Assembly (NCBI RefSeq): GCF_011045115.1
Contig: NZ_JAAKZG010000014.1
Coordinates: 97,878-161,877 of the forward strand
Direction: 5' to 3'
Source of the DNA: Mesorhizobium zhangyense
GTDB lineage: Bacteria; Pseudomonadota; Alphaproteobacteria; Rhizobiales; Rhizobiaceae
Length of the DNA: 64,000 bases
The number at the start of each line of letters is the position of its first letter. Position 1 is the first letter of the stretch. The notes beneath the pieces are model-generated. The model did no database searches. It saw only the letters and a program-made list of their open reading frames with translations, and was not told where the DNA came from. Shown here piece by piece: positions 1 through 10,055 of this stretch. A program made the translations under genes and the position numbers.

Positions 1-981
1 GTCCAATTCGAGGTCGATCAGCCGCTTACGACGCTCGCCTCTAAAATCGGCAAGGCAAAGGCCGAGCAGGCGTGGCGGCGATCGAAACTCGCCGTGGCCA
101 ACCTCGGTGCACGCATCGAAGAACTCGCCATCAAGTGCAGCCCCTCGCCAAAACCGTCGCTTTATCTCGCCGGCAATGTGCTTGGCCCGACAGCGCTTCG
201 CGAGGAGGCTCAAGCCCGCCGCGCTGCCGGCATCCACTCAACCTATCTCACCAAGGCAGCACTTCAGAAAGAGTTCGGCATCGACCGCGAAGGCGCCATT
301 ATAAGCCACGACAATCTCGCGCTCGATCCGAGAAAGCTTGCAGCCGGGCTTTTTCTCAGCGCGCTCGAGGCCAAGGCTCGATATTACGCGCCCGTCGAAA
401 TAGCCGGCATGGAGACCTCTCGCGAAGATGTCGTCGCAGCAACGACACACGGCCCGACGATCACCGCAAAACATGTTGTTCTGGCAACGGGCTATGAACT
501 GACCGATATCGTGCCGGCAGCCCGGCACCAGATCATCTCGACCTGGGCGATCGCAACACGACCGCAGAAGAATTCGCTATGGCGCGATCAGGCCTTCATC
601 TGGGAAGCGTCTGATCCCTATCTCTACATGCGCACCATACAGGACGGTCGTGTCATTTGCGGCGGCGAAGACGAGGAGTTTTCCGACGAGGATAGCCGAG
701 ACCAGTTGATCGACGCCAAATCGGCGCGGATCGCAGCGAAGTTGAAGGCCCTGTTCCCGCAGTTGGACACGGAACCGGTATTCGCCTGGGCCGGTTCTTT
801 CGGCACCACAAGCACCGGCCTTCCCTATATCGGAACGATACCGCAGCACCCGCGGATATTTGCGGTGATGGGCTATGGCGGAAACGGCATAACCTACTCG
901 CAGATAGCCTCCGAAATCATCGTCTCGGCGCTTGAAGGCGCAAGCGATACCGACGCATCGCTTTTCGCTTTCGGCAACTGA
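1..981 (+). CDS. FAD-dependent oxidoreductase of the DAO family, C-terminal part (5' truncated by window edge)
   Basis: The frame is open from base 1, so the gene begins upstream and only about 326 codons are visible. The visible part is the second half of a D-amino-acid-oxidase-like flavoprotein. It has a beta-strand ending HVVLATGYE, where the FAD-domain core returns, and a C-terminal stretch with AGSFGTTSTGLPYIG followed by VMGYGGNGITYS, which matches the FAD-contacting end of DAO/OrdL-type amine oxidases. The N-terminal dinucleotide-binding GxGxxG lies outside the window. Substrate cannot be read from the sequence; primary or secondary amines or amino acids are usual for the family. It stands alone, with 127 bp before the stomatin gene. 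Confidence 0.8.
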   Translation, partial: VQFEVDQPLTTLASKIGKAKAEQAWRRSKLAVANLGARIEELAIKCSPSPKPSLYLAGNVLGPTALREEAQARRAAGIHSTYLTKAALQKEFGIDREGAIISHDNLALDPRKLAAGLFLSALEAKARYYAPVEIAGMETSREDVVAATTHGPTITAKHVVLATGYELTDIVPAARHQIISTWAIATRPQKNSLWRDQAFIWEASDPYLYMRTIQDGRVICGGEDEEFSDEDSRDQLIDAKSARIAAKLKALFPQLDTEPVFAWAGSFGTTSTGLPYIGTIPQHPRIFAVMGYGGNGITYSQIASEIIVSALEGASDTDASLFAFGN

Positions 982-1108
982 CGCGACGCCTGCCGAAACA
1001 ATCAACCATCACGCGATTGTAACCGCGAGGAAACACCCTTAAGTGTTTTCGTGATGGCCGGCTGCACCGATGTTGCCGCGCCACACGCCGAATCTGAGGG
1101 AGAGCTAC

Positions 1109-2062
1109 ATGCCGTTCACCGGTCTCGACGTCCTGATCCCGATCCTGGTTATCCTTGTCCTTCTCTTCCTGTTTACGGGAATCAAGACGGTGCCGCAGGG
1201 CTATAATTACACCGTCGAGCGGTTCGGCCGTTACACCAAGACGCTGTCGCCGGGTCTCAACCTCATCATTCCCTTCATCGATCGCATCGGCGCCAAGATG
1301 AACATGATGGAGCAGGTTCTGGATGTGCCGACGCAGGAGATCATCACCCGCGACAACGCCATCGTCGCCGTTGACGGCATCGCCTTTTATCAGGTGCTGA
1401 ACGCGCCGCAGGCCGCCTATCAAGTGTCCGGGCTGCAGAACGCCATCCTCAACCTGACCATGACGAACATCCGTACCGTCATGGGCTCGATGGACCTCGA
1501 CGAGCTTCTGTCGAACCGCGACGCGATCAACGAACGCCTGCTGCGGGTGGTCGATGAGGCAGCCCACCCATGGGGCATCAAGCTCACGCGTGTCGAAATC
1601 AAGGATATCAACCCGCCGGCAAATCTCGTCGAATCGATGGGTCGCCAGATGATGGCCGAGCGCAACAAACGCGCGCAAATCCTCGCCGCCGAAGGCCTGA
1701 AGCAGTCCCAGATCCTGGAAGCCGAGGGCCGCAGGGAAGCCGCCTTCCGCGACGCCGAGGCGCGCGAGCGTTCGGCCGAGGCCGAGGCGCGCGCAACACA
1801 GGTCGTGTCGGAGGCTATCGCCAAGGGCGACGTGCAGGCAATCAACTACTTCGTGGCGCAGAAATACACCGAAGCGCTGGCCAAGATCGGTTCGTCGAGC
1901 AACAACAAGATCGTGCTGATGCCCTTCGAGGCGTCGTCCTTGATCGGTTCGCTCGGTGGCATTGGCGCGATCGCCCAGGAAGTATTCCGGCCGGAAGGCA
2001 CGGCAGGCGCCCAGCGCCAGTCATCGCGGCCGCCGGTGACGCGTACACCGGACCAGAAGTGA
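1109..2062 (+). CDS. qmcA: SPFH/stomatin-family membrane protein (QmcA-like paraslipin)
   Basis: The product is 317 aa, with one N-terminal membrane segment (about residues 5-25) followed by an SPFH/band-7 domain (about 25-215) and a charged Ala/Glu/Arg-rich coiled coil (about 190-255, repeats of [17 protein letters not shown] type). Such proteins form ring oligomers in detergent-resistant membrane patches and are usually encoded next to an NfeD partner, as here 21 bp downstream. I chose the ATG at 1109 because GAGGGAGAG lies just upstream and the in-frame codons before it (from 1070) lack hydrophobic or family sequence. Function is general membrane quality control; the gene symbol follows the E. 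coli homologue. Confidence 0.9.
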   Translation: MPFTGLDVLIPILVILVLLFLFTGIKTVPQGYNYTVERFGRYTKTLSPGLNLIIPFIDRIGAKMNMMEQVLDVPTQEIITRDNAIVAVDGIAFYQVLNAPQAAYQVSGLQNAILNLTMTNIRTVMGSMDLDELLSNRDAINERLLRVVDEAAHPWGIKLTRVEIKDINPPANLVESMGRQMMAERNKRAQILAAEGLKQSQILEAEGRREAAFRDAEARERSAEAEARATQVVSEAIAKGDVQAINYFVAQKYTEALAKIGSSSNNKIVLMPFEASSLIGSLGGIGAIAQEVFRPEGTAGAQRQSSRPPVTRTPDQK

Positions 2063-2083
2063 CACCGGCGCGGGTAAACGAAC

Positions 2084-2542
2084 ATGCTTGAACGCATTTT
2101 CTCCGAATTGGGCCCATGGAACTGGATGGTGCTGGGCTTTGCCCTGCTCGCGCTGGAGATTGTCGTACCTGGCGTCTTCCTGTTGTGGATCGGCATTGCC
2201 GCGCTGATCGTCGGCGCGATCTCCCTGCTGATCTGGGATGCCGGCATCTGGGTCTGGCAGGCCCAGGTCATCGTCTTCCTGCTGCTGTCGCTGGTTTCAG
2301 CCTATCTCGGCAATCGGGTCATGTCCGGTCGCAACAGCCAGAGCGACCAGCCGTTGCTCAACCGGCGCAGCGAACAGATGATTGGCCGGACAGCCACACT
2401 GACCGAACCGATCACCGAAGGCCGTGGCCGCATACAGCTTGGCGACACGATGTGGCGTGTTTCCGGGCCCGACCTTCCTGTCGGCGCACGCGTGCGGGTC
2501 ACGGCCGTGGAAGACTCCGAACTGGTCGTCGAGATCGCCTGA
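2084..2542 (+). CDS. NfeD-family membrane protein
   Basis: The product is 152 aa. Hydrophobic segments at about residues 10-30, 33-50 and 54-75 are followed by a soluble C-terminal OB-fold-like region (about 90-152) with the pattern IGRTATLTEPITEGRGRI and a final GARVRVTAVEDSELVVE, typical of the short NfeD1b class that pairs with stomatin homologues. It follows the SPFH gene by 21 bp and is probably co-transcribed and forms a complex with it. A small hairpin with a T-run ends the unit at 2602-2620. No protease domain is present, so this is the short, non-proteolytic form. Confidence 0.87.
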   Translation: MLERIFSELGPWNWMVLGFALLALEIVVPGVFLLWIGIAALIVGAISLLIWDAGIWVWQAQVIVFLLLSLVSAYLGNRVMSGRNSQSDQPLLNRRSEQMIGRTATLTEPITEGRGRIQLGDTMWRVSGPDLPVGARVRVTAVEDSELVVEIA

Positions 2543-2601
2543 CACCGGCTCCAGGCGCCCTCACCTTCTCGCGTCTTCCCTTGCGTCATCACGCAAATCA
2601 T

Positions 2602-2620
2602 GACCGTCACGGTCTTTTTT
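2602..2620 (+). terminator. Short rho-independent terminator after the SPFH-NfeD pair
   Basis: GACCG (2602-2606), loop TCA, CGGTC (2610-2614) followed by six T residues. A second small hairpin (TTGCGT CATC ACGCAA, 2581-2596) lies just before it. The stem is short, so strength is uncertain. Confidence 0.5.
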
Positions 2621-2720
2621 ACCATTTGTAGTCAACTTCTAGCTACTTTACGCGCGGTGAAGTGAGACCTCAGGTTGTCTGACTGTCACGTGGAAATTCG
2701 TCGGACGGGGGTCCCTCTCC

Positions 2721-4808
2721 ATGAGCGTCATTTCGTGCATTGCCACGGAGCATAATCTGTGGCTCGTCCTTTTGGCGGCATTGATATGCGTGAGTGGCGG
2801 CTGGGTCACCTTTGGACTGTTTCGACGGGCTGGCGAACGGCAGGGCTTGCAGAAGAGCGGCTGGATATTCCTCACGGCCGTAGCTGCCGGCTCTTCGGTC
2901 TGGTGCACACATTTCATAGCAATGCTCGCCTATCAGGCGGAAGCCCCGGTCACCTTCGACCCGATGCTGACCATGGCCTCCCTTCTCATCGCGATTGCCG
3001 GCTGCGCCTACGGTTTTACGATCGCTCTCATTCGGACGCAGCGCTTCGCGCCGGAACTGGGCGGCGGAGCCGTCGGGCTTGCAGTTTCGGCAATGCATTA
3101 CACCGGCATGATGGCTTACCGCGTTGACGGCATCGTCGAATGGAACGCCGATTATGTCGTGGCATCGATCGCTATCGCTTCGGTCCTCTCGGCCTTGGCG
3201 ATCGGTCAGGCTGTGCGCCGTTCTTTCCGGATTTCCGCCCATCTTTCCCTCGGCCTGTTTGTTCTCGCCGTCGTCGGCCTGCATTTCACCGGAATGACGG
3301 CCGTCTCGGTCACGCCGATGCTGACCGGAGCCGCCGGCACCGACCCTGACGTGCTTGAGGCGATGGCCATTGCAGTTGCAGGTGTTGGCTTCATCATCGC
3401 TGGCACGGGCATCGCGAGCTACCTGATCGACGCGCGCTCCAGCCTCGAAACGTTCCAGCGGCTCCAGCATCTGGCGCATAACGATTCGCTGACCGGCCTG
3501 CCGAACCGCGTGAGCTTCGGCAGCTATCTCGAAAACGAGCTCGAACGTGCCCAGGAAGATTCCGTCAAGGTGGCCGTTCTCGGCATCGACCTCGACCGCT
3601 TCAAGGAGATCAACGATCTTCGCGGCCACAGCGCGGGCGACCAGGCATTGAAAACCATCGCCCGCAGGCTTTCCCGGCTTTTGAAGGACGGTGAATTCAT
3701 AGCCCGCGTGGGCGGTGACGAGTTCGCGGCGGTCAAGCGCTTCAGCGAACAGAACGACCTTCTGGATTTCGTCTCGCGGCTGGAAAGCACCTTGTTCCGG
3801 CCGATCCGTATCGATGATTTCGAAACGTCTACGGGCGCCAGCATCGGGGTCGCGATCTATCCTGAAGACGGCGACAATCAGGGCCGGCTGATAAGCAATG
3901 CCGATCTTGCAATGTACCGGGCGAAGGCCGACGTCACGCGGGCGGTGTGCTTCTACGAATCGAAGATGGACGAAGCATCGCGCGCACGCCGGTCACTGGC
4001 CCAGGATTTGCGCCGCGCCATCGAACTCGACCAGCTCGAACCTTACTATCAGGTTCAGACCTCGGTCCTGACGGGTGATATTCGCGGCTACGAGGTGCTT
4101 CTGCGCTGGAACCACCCCGAGCTTGGCTCGGTCCCGCCGTCGGAATTCATACCGATCGCCGAAGAAAACGGCCTTATACTCGCGATCGGCGAATGGGTGC
4201 TGCGTACGGCGTGCCAACAGGCCGTTTCATGGCACACGCCTTACAAGATCGCGGTGAACCTCTCGCCGGTGCAGTTCGCCCACGCGGACCTGTCGAAGCT
4301 TGTCCACGAGATCCTGCTCGAAACCGGGCTGTCGCCGAACAGGCTGGAACTCGAGATCACGGAATCCACCATTATCGCCGACAAGACCCGCACGCTTCAT
4401 ATCCTGCGCCAGATCAGGGCGCTCGGCGTGACGATCGCGCTCGATGATTTCGGAACGGGCTATTCCTCGCTCGACACCTTGCGCTCTTTCCCGTTCGACA
4501 AGATCAAGCTGGACCGCTCCTTCATGAGCGAAGTGGAACAAAGCCCGCAGGCGAAGGCGATCGTGCGCGCAGTGCTGACGCTGGGCAAAAGCCTCGATAT
4601 CCCGGTGCTCGCCGAAGGCGTGGAAACCGACGACCAGCTCTCCATTCTGCGGATCGAACAATGCGACGAGGCACAGGGCTTTTTCCTCGGCCGGCCCAAG
4701 CCGTTGAACCAGATATTCCGGCAAGGCCCGGCAATCGCCAACGATGTCGCGGAGCCCTCCTCGGGCCGCCTGCCGCCGGCTCGCATCGGCCGCCGGTTGA
4801 GCGCATAG
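2721..4808 (+). CDS. MHYT-GGDEF-EAL membrane c-di-GMP enzyme
   Basis: The product is 695 aa. The N-terminus carries about seven membrane helices with three MHYT-type motifs (WCTHFIAM, SAMHYTGMMAY, GLHFTGMTAV), proposed to bind copper and sense O2, CO or NO. The GGDEF domain has an intact GGDEF near residue 331, and the EAL domain has EVL near residue 457, an accepted ExL variant. Other phosphodiesterase landmarks are present: VNLSPVQF, ELEITEST, DDFGTGYSS, KLDRSF and EGVET. Both cyclase and phosphodiesterase activity are therefore possible. The domain order matches the well-known YkoW/NbdA class. The gene is monocistronic and converges with kdsD, leaving one base between stops. Confidence 0.93.
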   Translation: MSVISCIATEHNLWLVLLAALICVSGGWVTFGLFRRAGERQGLQKSGWIFLTAVAAGSSVWCTHFIAMLAYQAEAPVTFDPMLTMASLLIAIAGCAYGFTIALIRTQRFAPELGGGAVGLAVSAMHYTGMMAYRVDGIVEWNADYVVASIAIASVLSALAIGQAVRRSFRISAHLSLGLFVLAVVGLHFTGMTAVSVTPMLTGAAGTDPDVLEAMAIAVAGVGFIIAGTGIASYLIDARSSLETFQRLQHLAHNDSLTGLPNRVSFGSYLENELERAQEDSVKVAVLGIDLDRFKEINDLRGHSAGDQALKTIARRLSRLLKDGEFIARVGGDEFAAVKRFSEQNDLLDFVSRLESTLFRPIRIDDFETSTGASIGVAIYPEDGDNQGRLISNADLAMYRAKADVTRAVCFYESKMDEASRARRSLAQDLRRAIELDQLEPYYQVQTSVLTGDIRGYEVLLRWNHPELGSVPPSEFIPIAEENGLILAIGEWVLRTACQQAVSWHTPYKIAVNLSPVQFAHADLSKLVHEILLETGLSPNRLELEITESTIIADKTRTLHILRQIRALGVTIALDDFGTGYSSLDTLRSFPFDKIKLDRSFMSEVEQSPQAKAIVRAVLTLGKSLDIPVLAEGVETDDQLSILRIEQCDEAQGFFLGRPKPLNQIFRQGPAIANDVAEPSSGRLPPARIGRRLSA

Positions 4809-4809
4809 G

Positions 4810-5811
4810 TTAAACGACGCCGATCCTGAGAAGGTCGTGGAAATGGACGACGCCGACCGGGCGTTCGTCCTCGACAACCACCAGCGCGCTGATGTTGTTG
4901 TCATTGAGCACGGCGATAGCCGCACTCGCCAGCATCTGTGGCTGAACCGTTTTCGGCTTGCGGCTCATGATCTCGTCGACAGCCAGTTCGCCGAGGTTGC
5001 GGTGGAGGTTGCGGGCGAGGTCGCCATCGGTGACGATGCCGGCAAGTTTGCCTTCATCGTCGACGACGCAAACACAGCCGAACCGCTTCCTGGAAAGCTC
5101 GATAATCGCCTCGGACATGCTCGTGCCGGTCGGCACGGAGGGCATTTCGTCGTCTGAATGCATGATCTCGGCGACATGCATCAGATTGGCACCGAGCTGG
5201 CCGCCCGGATGAAAGGTGCGGAAATGATCAGCCGTGAAGCCCCTCGCCTCGAGAAGCGCAACAGCCAGCGCATCGCCGATAACCAGTTGCAACAGCGTCG
5301 ACGTCGTCGGCGCAAGGCCGTGCGGGCAGGCTTCCGGCGCGCGCGGCAGGTTCAGGACAACGGTCGATTCACGCGCAAGGGCTGAATTCTCGCCTGCGGT
5401 CACCGCGATCAGGGGAATGCTGAAGCGCCGGGCATAAGCCACGATGCCCTTGAGTTCAGCGGTCTCGCCTGACCAGGACATGGCAAGTATGGCGTCGTCG
5501 CGGGCGATCATGCCGAGATCGCCATGATTGGCTTCTGAAGGGTGGACGAAGAACGCCGGCGTTCCGGTCGAGGCCAATGTGGCAGCGATCTTGGAGCCGA
5601 TATGCCCGCTCTTGCCGACGCCGGTCACGATAACCCGGCCACTGATGCCGGCCAGCAATTCCACGGCTTCGGCGAAAGGCTCGGCCAGGCCATTTTCGAG
5701 CGCCTCGGTAAGCGCTTCGACGCCTGCCCGTTCAGTGCTCACCGTCCGCATCGCCGAAGCGATCGACGCTTGCCTGTCCGGTTGTTTCTTCTTGAGAGAT
5801 CCTGCGTGCAT
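4810..5811 (-). CDS. kdsD: Arabinose-5-phosphate isomerase (KdsD/KpsF)
   Basis: The product is 333 aa. An SIS sugar-isomerase domain (about 45-175; TGVGKSGHIGSKIAATL and HPSEANHGDLGMI) is followed by two CBS domains (about 205-260 and 275-330). This is the standard architecture of D-arabinose-5-phosphate isomerase, which converts D-ribulose-5-phosphate to D-arabinose-5-phosphate for Kdo and lipopolysaccharide synthesis. The family length is about 320-335 aa, so it is complete. It is transcribed divergently from the beta-barrel gene and lies in an envelope-related neighbourhood with galU. A capsule-specific KpsF role is possible but no capsule genes are visible. Confidence 0.94.
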   Translation of the reverse strand: MHAGSLKKKQPDRQASIASAMRTVSTERAGVEALTEALENGLAEPFAEAVELLAGISGRVIVTGVGKSGHIGSKIAATLASTGTPAFFVHPSEANHGDLGMIARDDAILAMSWSGETAELKGIVAYARRFSIPLIAVTAGENSALARESTVVLNLPRAPEACPHGLAPTTSTLLQLVIGDALAVALLEARGFTADHFRTFHPGGQLGANLMHVAEIMHSDDEMPSVPTGTSMSEAIIELSRKRFGCVCVVDDEGKLAGIVTDGDLARNLHRNLGELAVDEIMSRKPKTVQPQMLASAAIAVLNDNNISALVVVEDERPVGVVHFHDLLRIGVV

Positions 5812-5972
5812 GGCTTGCGATTAGCGCTTTGGCGTGCCGCTGTCCAATATTATCGACACCAGCCCCGTGTGGGCAGCGCCTTCCTCAACCCTCCGTTAAC
5901 CATCCCGATTTACGGTCCGGTAACGCTGATGTCTGCGGGCGATGGCGGTTTGGGGCTTCACAGCAGGTGATT

Positions 5973-7718
5973 ATGTCTTGGGTTCGCCCAGAAAATAGAG
6001 GACGCCCGGAACCGCGGGCGCTGCGCACCTTGCTTCTTACGGCAAGTGCCGCCACCCTTTTGTGCGCATTCCCGGCTCAGGCGCAGGACAGTGGCGGACT
6101 GCGCGGAGCGGTTGCCGAGACAGATGTCACCGGTTCATTGCTGGGCAGAGGCCAGGCCGGCAATACCCAGGCACAGAATGCCGCCAATCAGGCACCTGCG
6201 GACCAGAACCCGCCACCGCAATATGCTCCCGAAAGCACCGGTGCCGTCCCGGATACCACCGATACCGCGGCCTCGCCCGACCCGAGCCTGTTCGCCTTAC
6301 CGCCGAACACCGACGACCCTTTTGCCGACGATCCGCCGCCGGCAAGCACGCGTCCAACCTCCGCGGCCAGAAAACGCACCGAAGATGCGCGCAACCGCAA
6401 CACTGCCACCACGCAGGCGGACAGCGAAACGGCCGCCAGCGGACAACCGGCCGAGGAAGTGGACGACGACACGACCACCGGCACGGTCCGAACGCCGACC
6501 ATCGATTCGGAACAGGTCCTGAAGCTGGACGAGGGCGCAGAGCGCGCCGAAGCGATCGAAGGCCTGAACCGGCCCCGCGACGACAACCCCTTTGCCGCCA
6601 CCGGCATACGTGCCGGTTCCTTCGTGCTTCGCCCTTCGCTCGAACAGGGCATAACCGCCACCTCCAACGCCAGTGCAAGCAGCGGCGGGTCGTCCGGCGT
6701 GCTTTCGGAAACCACGCTGCGCCTCAACGCCGTATCCGACTGGAGCCGCCATTCGGCGACGATCGACGCTTACGGTATCCTCCGGCGGACACTCTCCGGC
6801 GAAGAAATCAAGGAGACGCAGGCAGGTATCGACGGCAAGCTTGATCTCGAACTCGGCGACGAGCTTCGCGGCCACGTCGAGGCCGGTTATCAGCGCCGGC
6901 CTGAATCGGGCTCCTCCCCGGTCGCGATCGAAGGTACCCTGTCCCAGCCGATCCGCCAGACATTCAACGGCAGCCTCGGCATCGAAAAGGATGTGGGCAA
7001 GGCCCGCTTCGGCATCACCGGCAGGGTCGAGCACGACATGTATGGCGACGCCCAACTTTCCACCGGCGGGGTGGTCTCGCAGAAGGACCGCGACTCGACG
7101 CTGGCAACGCTGACGCTTCGCGGCGGCTACGAAATCTCGCCGGCGCTGACACCCTTCCTGGAAGCGGAAGTGGGCCGGCGCTTCTACGACGAGAAGGTCG
7201 ATGCGAGCGGATATGAGCGCTCATCGGACCGGCTTGGCGCGCGCGCGGGTGTCGAGCTCGATCTCGGCGAAAAGCTGTCGGGTGAATTTTCCGCCGGCTG
7301 GATTCGCGAAGGCTTCGACGACGATCGCCTGAATGCGATAGGCGGGCCAACCGTCAACGCCAATCTTGCCTGGTCGCCCGAACGCGGCACGATGGTCAAC
7401 CTCGCCGCCTCGACCGAGGTGGAAGGATCGACGACGGCCGGCGAAAGCGGCTCCGTATTCCATTCCGCACGGCTGTCGGTCGAGCGCGAAATCCGCGCCA
7501 ATCTCACGGCCAATGCTGCGATAGGCGCCGGATATCGCGACTATTCCGGCTCGGACGGCCACGACATCATATTCAATGCGGAAGCCGGCGCGACATGGTG
7601 GCTAAACCGCTATGCCGGCCTGACCGGGCGCCTGCGGCATGAGCAGCTCAAGAGCAATCTGGAAGGCCGCGACTATCAGGCCAACAGCGTGTTTGTCGGC
7701 CTGAAAGTCCAGAGATAG
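5973..7718 (+). CDS. Outer-membrane beta-barrel protein (putative porin 2 type)
   Basis: The product is 581 aa from the ATG at 5973, preceded by CAGGTG. The longer frame from 5829 only adds sequence without a signal character. Residues 1-37 form a signal peptide (Arg-rich n-region, hydrophobic LLLTASAATLL, cleavage after AQA). Residues about 38-200 are a low-complexity Pro/Ala/Asp/Thr linker. Residues about 210-581 alternate polar and hydrophobic residues in repeated strands and end in VGLKVQR, typical of the beta-barrel porin 2 families found in rhizobia. The substrate is unknown. The long acidic, proline-rich periplasmic linker before the barrel is notable and could span or contact peptidoglycan. 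Confidence 0.82.
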   Translation: MSWVRPENRGRPEPRALRTLLLTASAATLLCAFPAQAQDSGGLRGAVAETDVTGSLLGRGQAGNTQAQNAANQAPADQNPPPQYAPESTGAVPDTTDTAASPDPSLFALPPNTDDPFADDPPPASTRPTSAARKRTEDARNRNTATTQADSETAASGQPAEEVDDDTTTGTVRTPTIDSEQVLKLDEGAERAEAIEGLNRPRDDNPFAATGIRAGSFVLRPSLEQGITATSNASASSGGSSGVLSETTLRLNAVSDWSRHSATIDAYGILRRTLSGEEIKETQAGIDGKLDLELGDELRGHVEAGYQRRPESGSSPVAIEGTLSQPIRQTFNGSLGIEKDVGKARFGITGRVEHDMYGDAQLSTGGVVSQKDRDSTLATLTLRGGYEISPALTPFLEAEVGRRFYDEKVDASGYERSSDRLGARAGVELDLGEKLSGEFSAGWIREGFDDDRLNAIGGPTVNANLAWSPERGTMVNLAASTEVEGSTTAGESGSVFHSARLSVEREIRANLTANAAIGAGYRDYSGSDGHDIIFNAEAGATWWLNRYAGLTGRLRHEQLKSNLEGRDYQANSVFVGLKVQR

Positions 7719-7730
7719 GCCAATCAACCG

Positions 7731-8618
7731 CTACTCGATAGGCTTCAGTTCCTTGAGCATGGTTTCCAGCATCGCCGAGATATTTTTGTGCATGTCGGGC
7801 CGCCACAGCGAAAACGCCACATTGGCCTCGATGAAGCCCTCGGGCGAACCGCAGTCGAAGGTCCTGCCCTTGTAGTGCGAGCCGTAGAAGGGCTGCTGCT
7901 TTTCCAGTTTCAGCATCGCATCGGTTAGCTGGATTTCGTTGCCTGCCCCGCGCTCCTGCCCTTCCAGGATTCCGAAAATCTCGGGCTGCAGGATGTAACG
8001 GCCATTGATGTAGAGATTGGACGGCGCCGTTCCAGCCTTCGGTTTTTCCACCATGCCGGTGATCTCGAATCCGTTACGCACCTCGTTCCCGAGCCCGACG
8101 ATGCCATATTTATGCGCCTCGGCCGGGTCGCATTCCTGCACGGCGACGATATTGCCGCCGGTCTCGTTATAGAGTTCGACCATCTGCTTGAGGCAGCTCT
8201 GGTCCGTTTGCATGATCATGTCCGGCAGAAGCACCGCGAAGGGTTCGTTGCCGACGAGATCGCGTGCACACCAGACAGCATGGCCAAGGCCGAGTGGCAC
8301 CTGCTGGCGCGTGAAGCTCGTCTGGCCAGGTGCCGGCTGAAGGCGCTGCAGCCGCGCAAGCTGGTCGTCCTTGCCGCGTTGGGCAAGCGTGTCATACAGC
8401 TCGAACTGGACGTCGAAGTGATCCTCGATGACAGCCTTGTTGCGACCGGTCACGAAGATGAAATGTTCGATGCCCGCCTCGCGCGCCTCATCCACCACAT
8501 ACTGGATGACCGGCTTGTCGACGACCGTCAGCATTTCCTTGGGAATGGATTTCGTTGCCGGAAGAAAGCGCGTGCCGAGACCGGCAACCGGAAAAACTGC
8601 TTTGCGAACCTGTTTCAT
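7731..8618 (-). CDS. galU: UTP-glucose-1-phosphate uridylyltransferase
   Basis: The product is 295 aa from the ATG at 8618 ([15 protein letters not shown]). The longer frame begins at a TTG at 8654 and adds residues that do not look conserved. The nucleotide-binding signature [17 protein letters not shown] and the later motif IVAVQECDP, together with GMVEKPK, identify GalU, which makes UDP-glucose from UTP and glucose-1-phosphate for exopolysaccharide, cyclic glucan and LPS synthesis. Length matches the family (290-305). It converges with the beta-barrel gene (12 bp between stops). In rhizobia the same enzyme is also called ExoN. Confidence 0.95.
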   Translation of the reverse strand: MKQVRKAVFPVAGLGTRFLPATKSIPKEMLTVVDKPVIQYVVDEAREAGIEHFIFVTGRNKAVIEDHFDVQFELYDTLAQRGKDDQLARLQRLQPAPGQTSFTRQQVPLGLGHAVWCARDLVGNEPFAVLLPDMIMQTDQSCLKQMVELYNETGGNIVAVQECDPAEAHKYGIVGLGNEVRNGFEITGMVEKPKAGTAPSNLYINGRYILQPEIFGILEGQERGAGNEIQLTDAMLKLEKQQPFYGSHYKGRTFDCGSPEGFIEANVAFSLWRPDMHKNISAMLETMLKELKPIE

Positions 8619-8818
8619 ATCGACACTTATCCACGGGCGACGGCTTACCGACAATCACGGAGTGCGACATTTTCACGCCGAAATTGAAAAATATTGAATT
8701 GACCGCCCGCTTTTGCGCTTTCGCGGGCTCTTTGGCGTGCGAATTTCGCTATGGTAAACTGATTGATAACCGCGTTCGGCGATGAATGAGTCTTCCGATG
8801 ATGGACAAGGAGGAAAAT

Positions 8819-10045
8819 ATGCTCGTTCGCAAGACCGCAATTCGCCTTGCAAGCGCCGCGGCAGCCGCCGGTCTGTCGCTCGCTCTTATGTTTTCGGCAA
8901 CTCCGGCTTCGGCCGACGCTGGCTTTCAGCGCTGGGTTTCGAGCTTCCGCAACACCGCCGCGCAAAGCGGCATTTCCGGCACGACTTTTGACCGCGCCTT
9001 CCGCAATGTGAAGGACATCGATCCCGAAGTGCTGCAGAAGGCGCGCTTCCAGCCCGAGTTCACCGCACCGGTGTGGGATTACTTCGACAACCGGGTGCAT
9101 GAGCAGTCGGTGGCTGTCGGCCGCGATATGGCGCGGAAATGGAAGCCCTGGCTCGACCGGATCGAGGCGAAATACGGCGTCGACCGCTATATACTGCTCG
9201 CCATCTGGTCGATGGAATCGAACTACGGCGAAATCCTCAAGCGTGACGATGTCATGCGCAATGTCGTGCGCTCACTGGCGACGCTTGCCTATGCCGACGA
9301 GCGCCGGGCAAAATTCGCGCGCACCCAGTTGATCGCTGCCCTGAAAATCCTGCAGAGCGGCGATATCGACGAAAGCCATCTGACCGGCTCGTGGGCAGGC
9401 GCGATGGGTCATACGCAGTTCATTCCGACCAGCTATCAGGCCTATGCCGTCGACATGGATGGCAATGGCAAGCGCGACATCTGGAACTCCGTGCCTGACG
9501 CACTGGCGACCGCCGCCAACCTGCTGCACAAGAATGGCTGGCAGAGCGGCAAGACCTGGGGCTACGAGGTCTCCCTGCCGGCTGGCCGCAAGTTCCCCGG
9601 CGGTTCCAAGTCACTGTCGCAATGGCAGTCGCTCGGCGTCACCCGTGCCAGCGGCAAGCCGTTCCGCAGCGGTTCCGACAAGGCGGAATTGAAGGTGCCG
9701 GACGGACGCGCCGGACCGGCTTTCCTGATGACCAAGAACTTCTTCGTCATCAAACGCTACAACAATGCCGATAAATATGCGCTCGCCGTCGGGTTGCTTG
9801 CCGACGAGATCGCCGGTTATGGCGGTCTCGTGCAGGACTGGAGCCGCCCCTTCACCAAGCTGAGCTTCGAGGAGAAGCAGGAGCTTCAGCAGCGCCTGTC
9901 CGCCTATGGCTATTATGAAGGCAAGTTCGACGGCAAGATCGGTGAAGGATCGCGCGCGGCCATCAAGGCATACCAGGCCAAGGCCGGCTTGACGCAGGAC
10001 GGTCATCCGAGCATGGAAGTGCTCAAGACGCTGAGGAAACGCTAG
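8819..10045 (+). CDS. Lytic murein transglycosylase with C-terminal peptidoglycan-binding domain (MltB family)
   Basis: The product is 408 aa. The start at 8819 is fixed by a strong AAGGAGG five bases upstream; the frame from 8786 has no such site. Residues 1-33 are a signal peptide (cleavage near ASA-DAG). The catalytic domain carries SMESNYGE, with Glu133 as the expected acid, and MGHTQFIPTSY, diagnostic of GH103/MltB-type soluble transglycosylases that cleave the glycan backbone to 1,6-anhydroMurNAc. Residues about 350-405 form a PG_binding_1 domain. The DUF459 gene follows after 10 bp, suggesting an operon for cell-wall remodelling. Confidence 0.93.
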   Translation: MLVRKTAIRLASAAAAAGLSLALMFSATPASADAGFQRWVSSFRNTAAQSGISGTTFDRAFRNVKDIDPEVLQKARFQPEFTAPVWDYFDNRVHEQSVAVGRDMARKWKPWLDRIEAKYGVDRYILLAIWSMESNYGEILKRDDVMRNVVRSLATLAYADERRAKFARTQLIAALKILQSGDIDESHLTGSWAGAMGHTQFIPTSYQAYAVDMDGNGKRDIWNSVPDALATAANLLHKNGWQSGKTWGYEVSLPAGRKFPGGSKSLSQWQSLGVTRASGKPFRSGSDKAELKVPDGRAGPAFLMTKNFFVIKRYNNADKYALAVGLLADEIAGYGGLVQDWSRPFTKLSFEEKQELQQRLSAYGYYEGKFDGKIGEGSRAAIKAYQAKAGLTQDGHPSMEVLKTLRKR

Positions 10046-10055
10046 GAGCAAGGCT

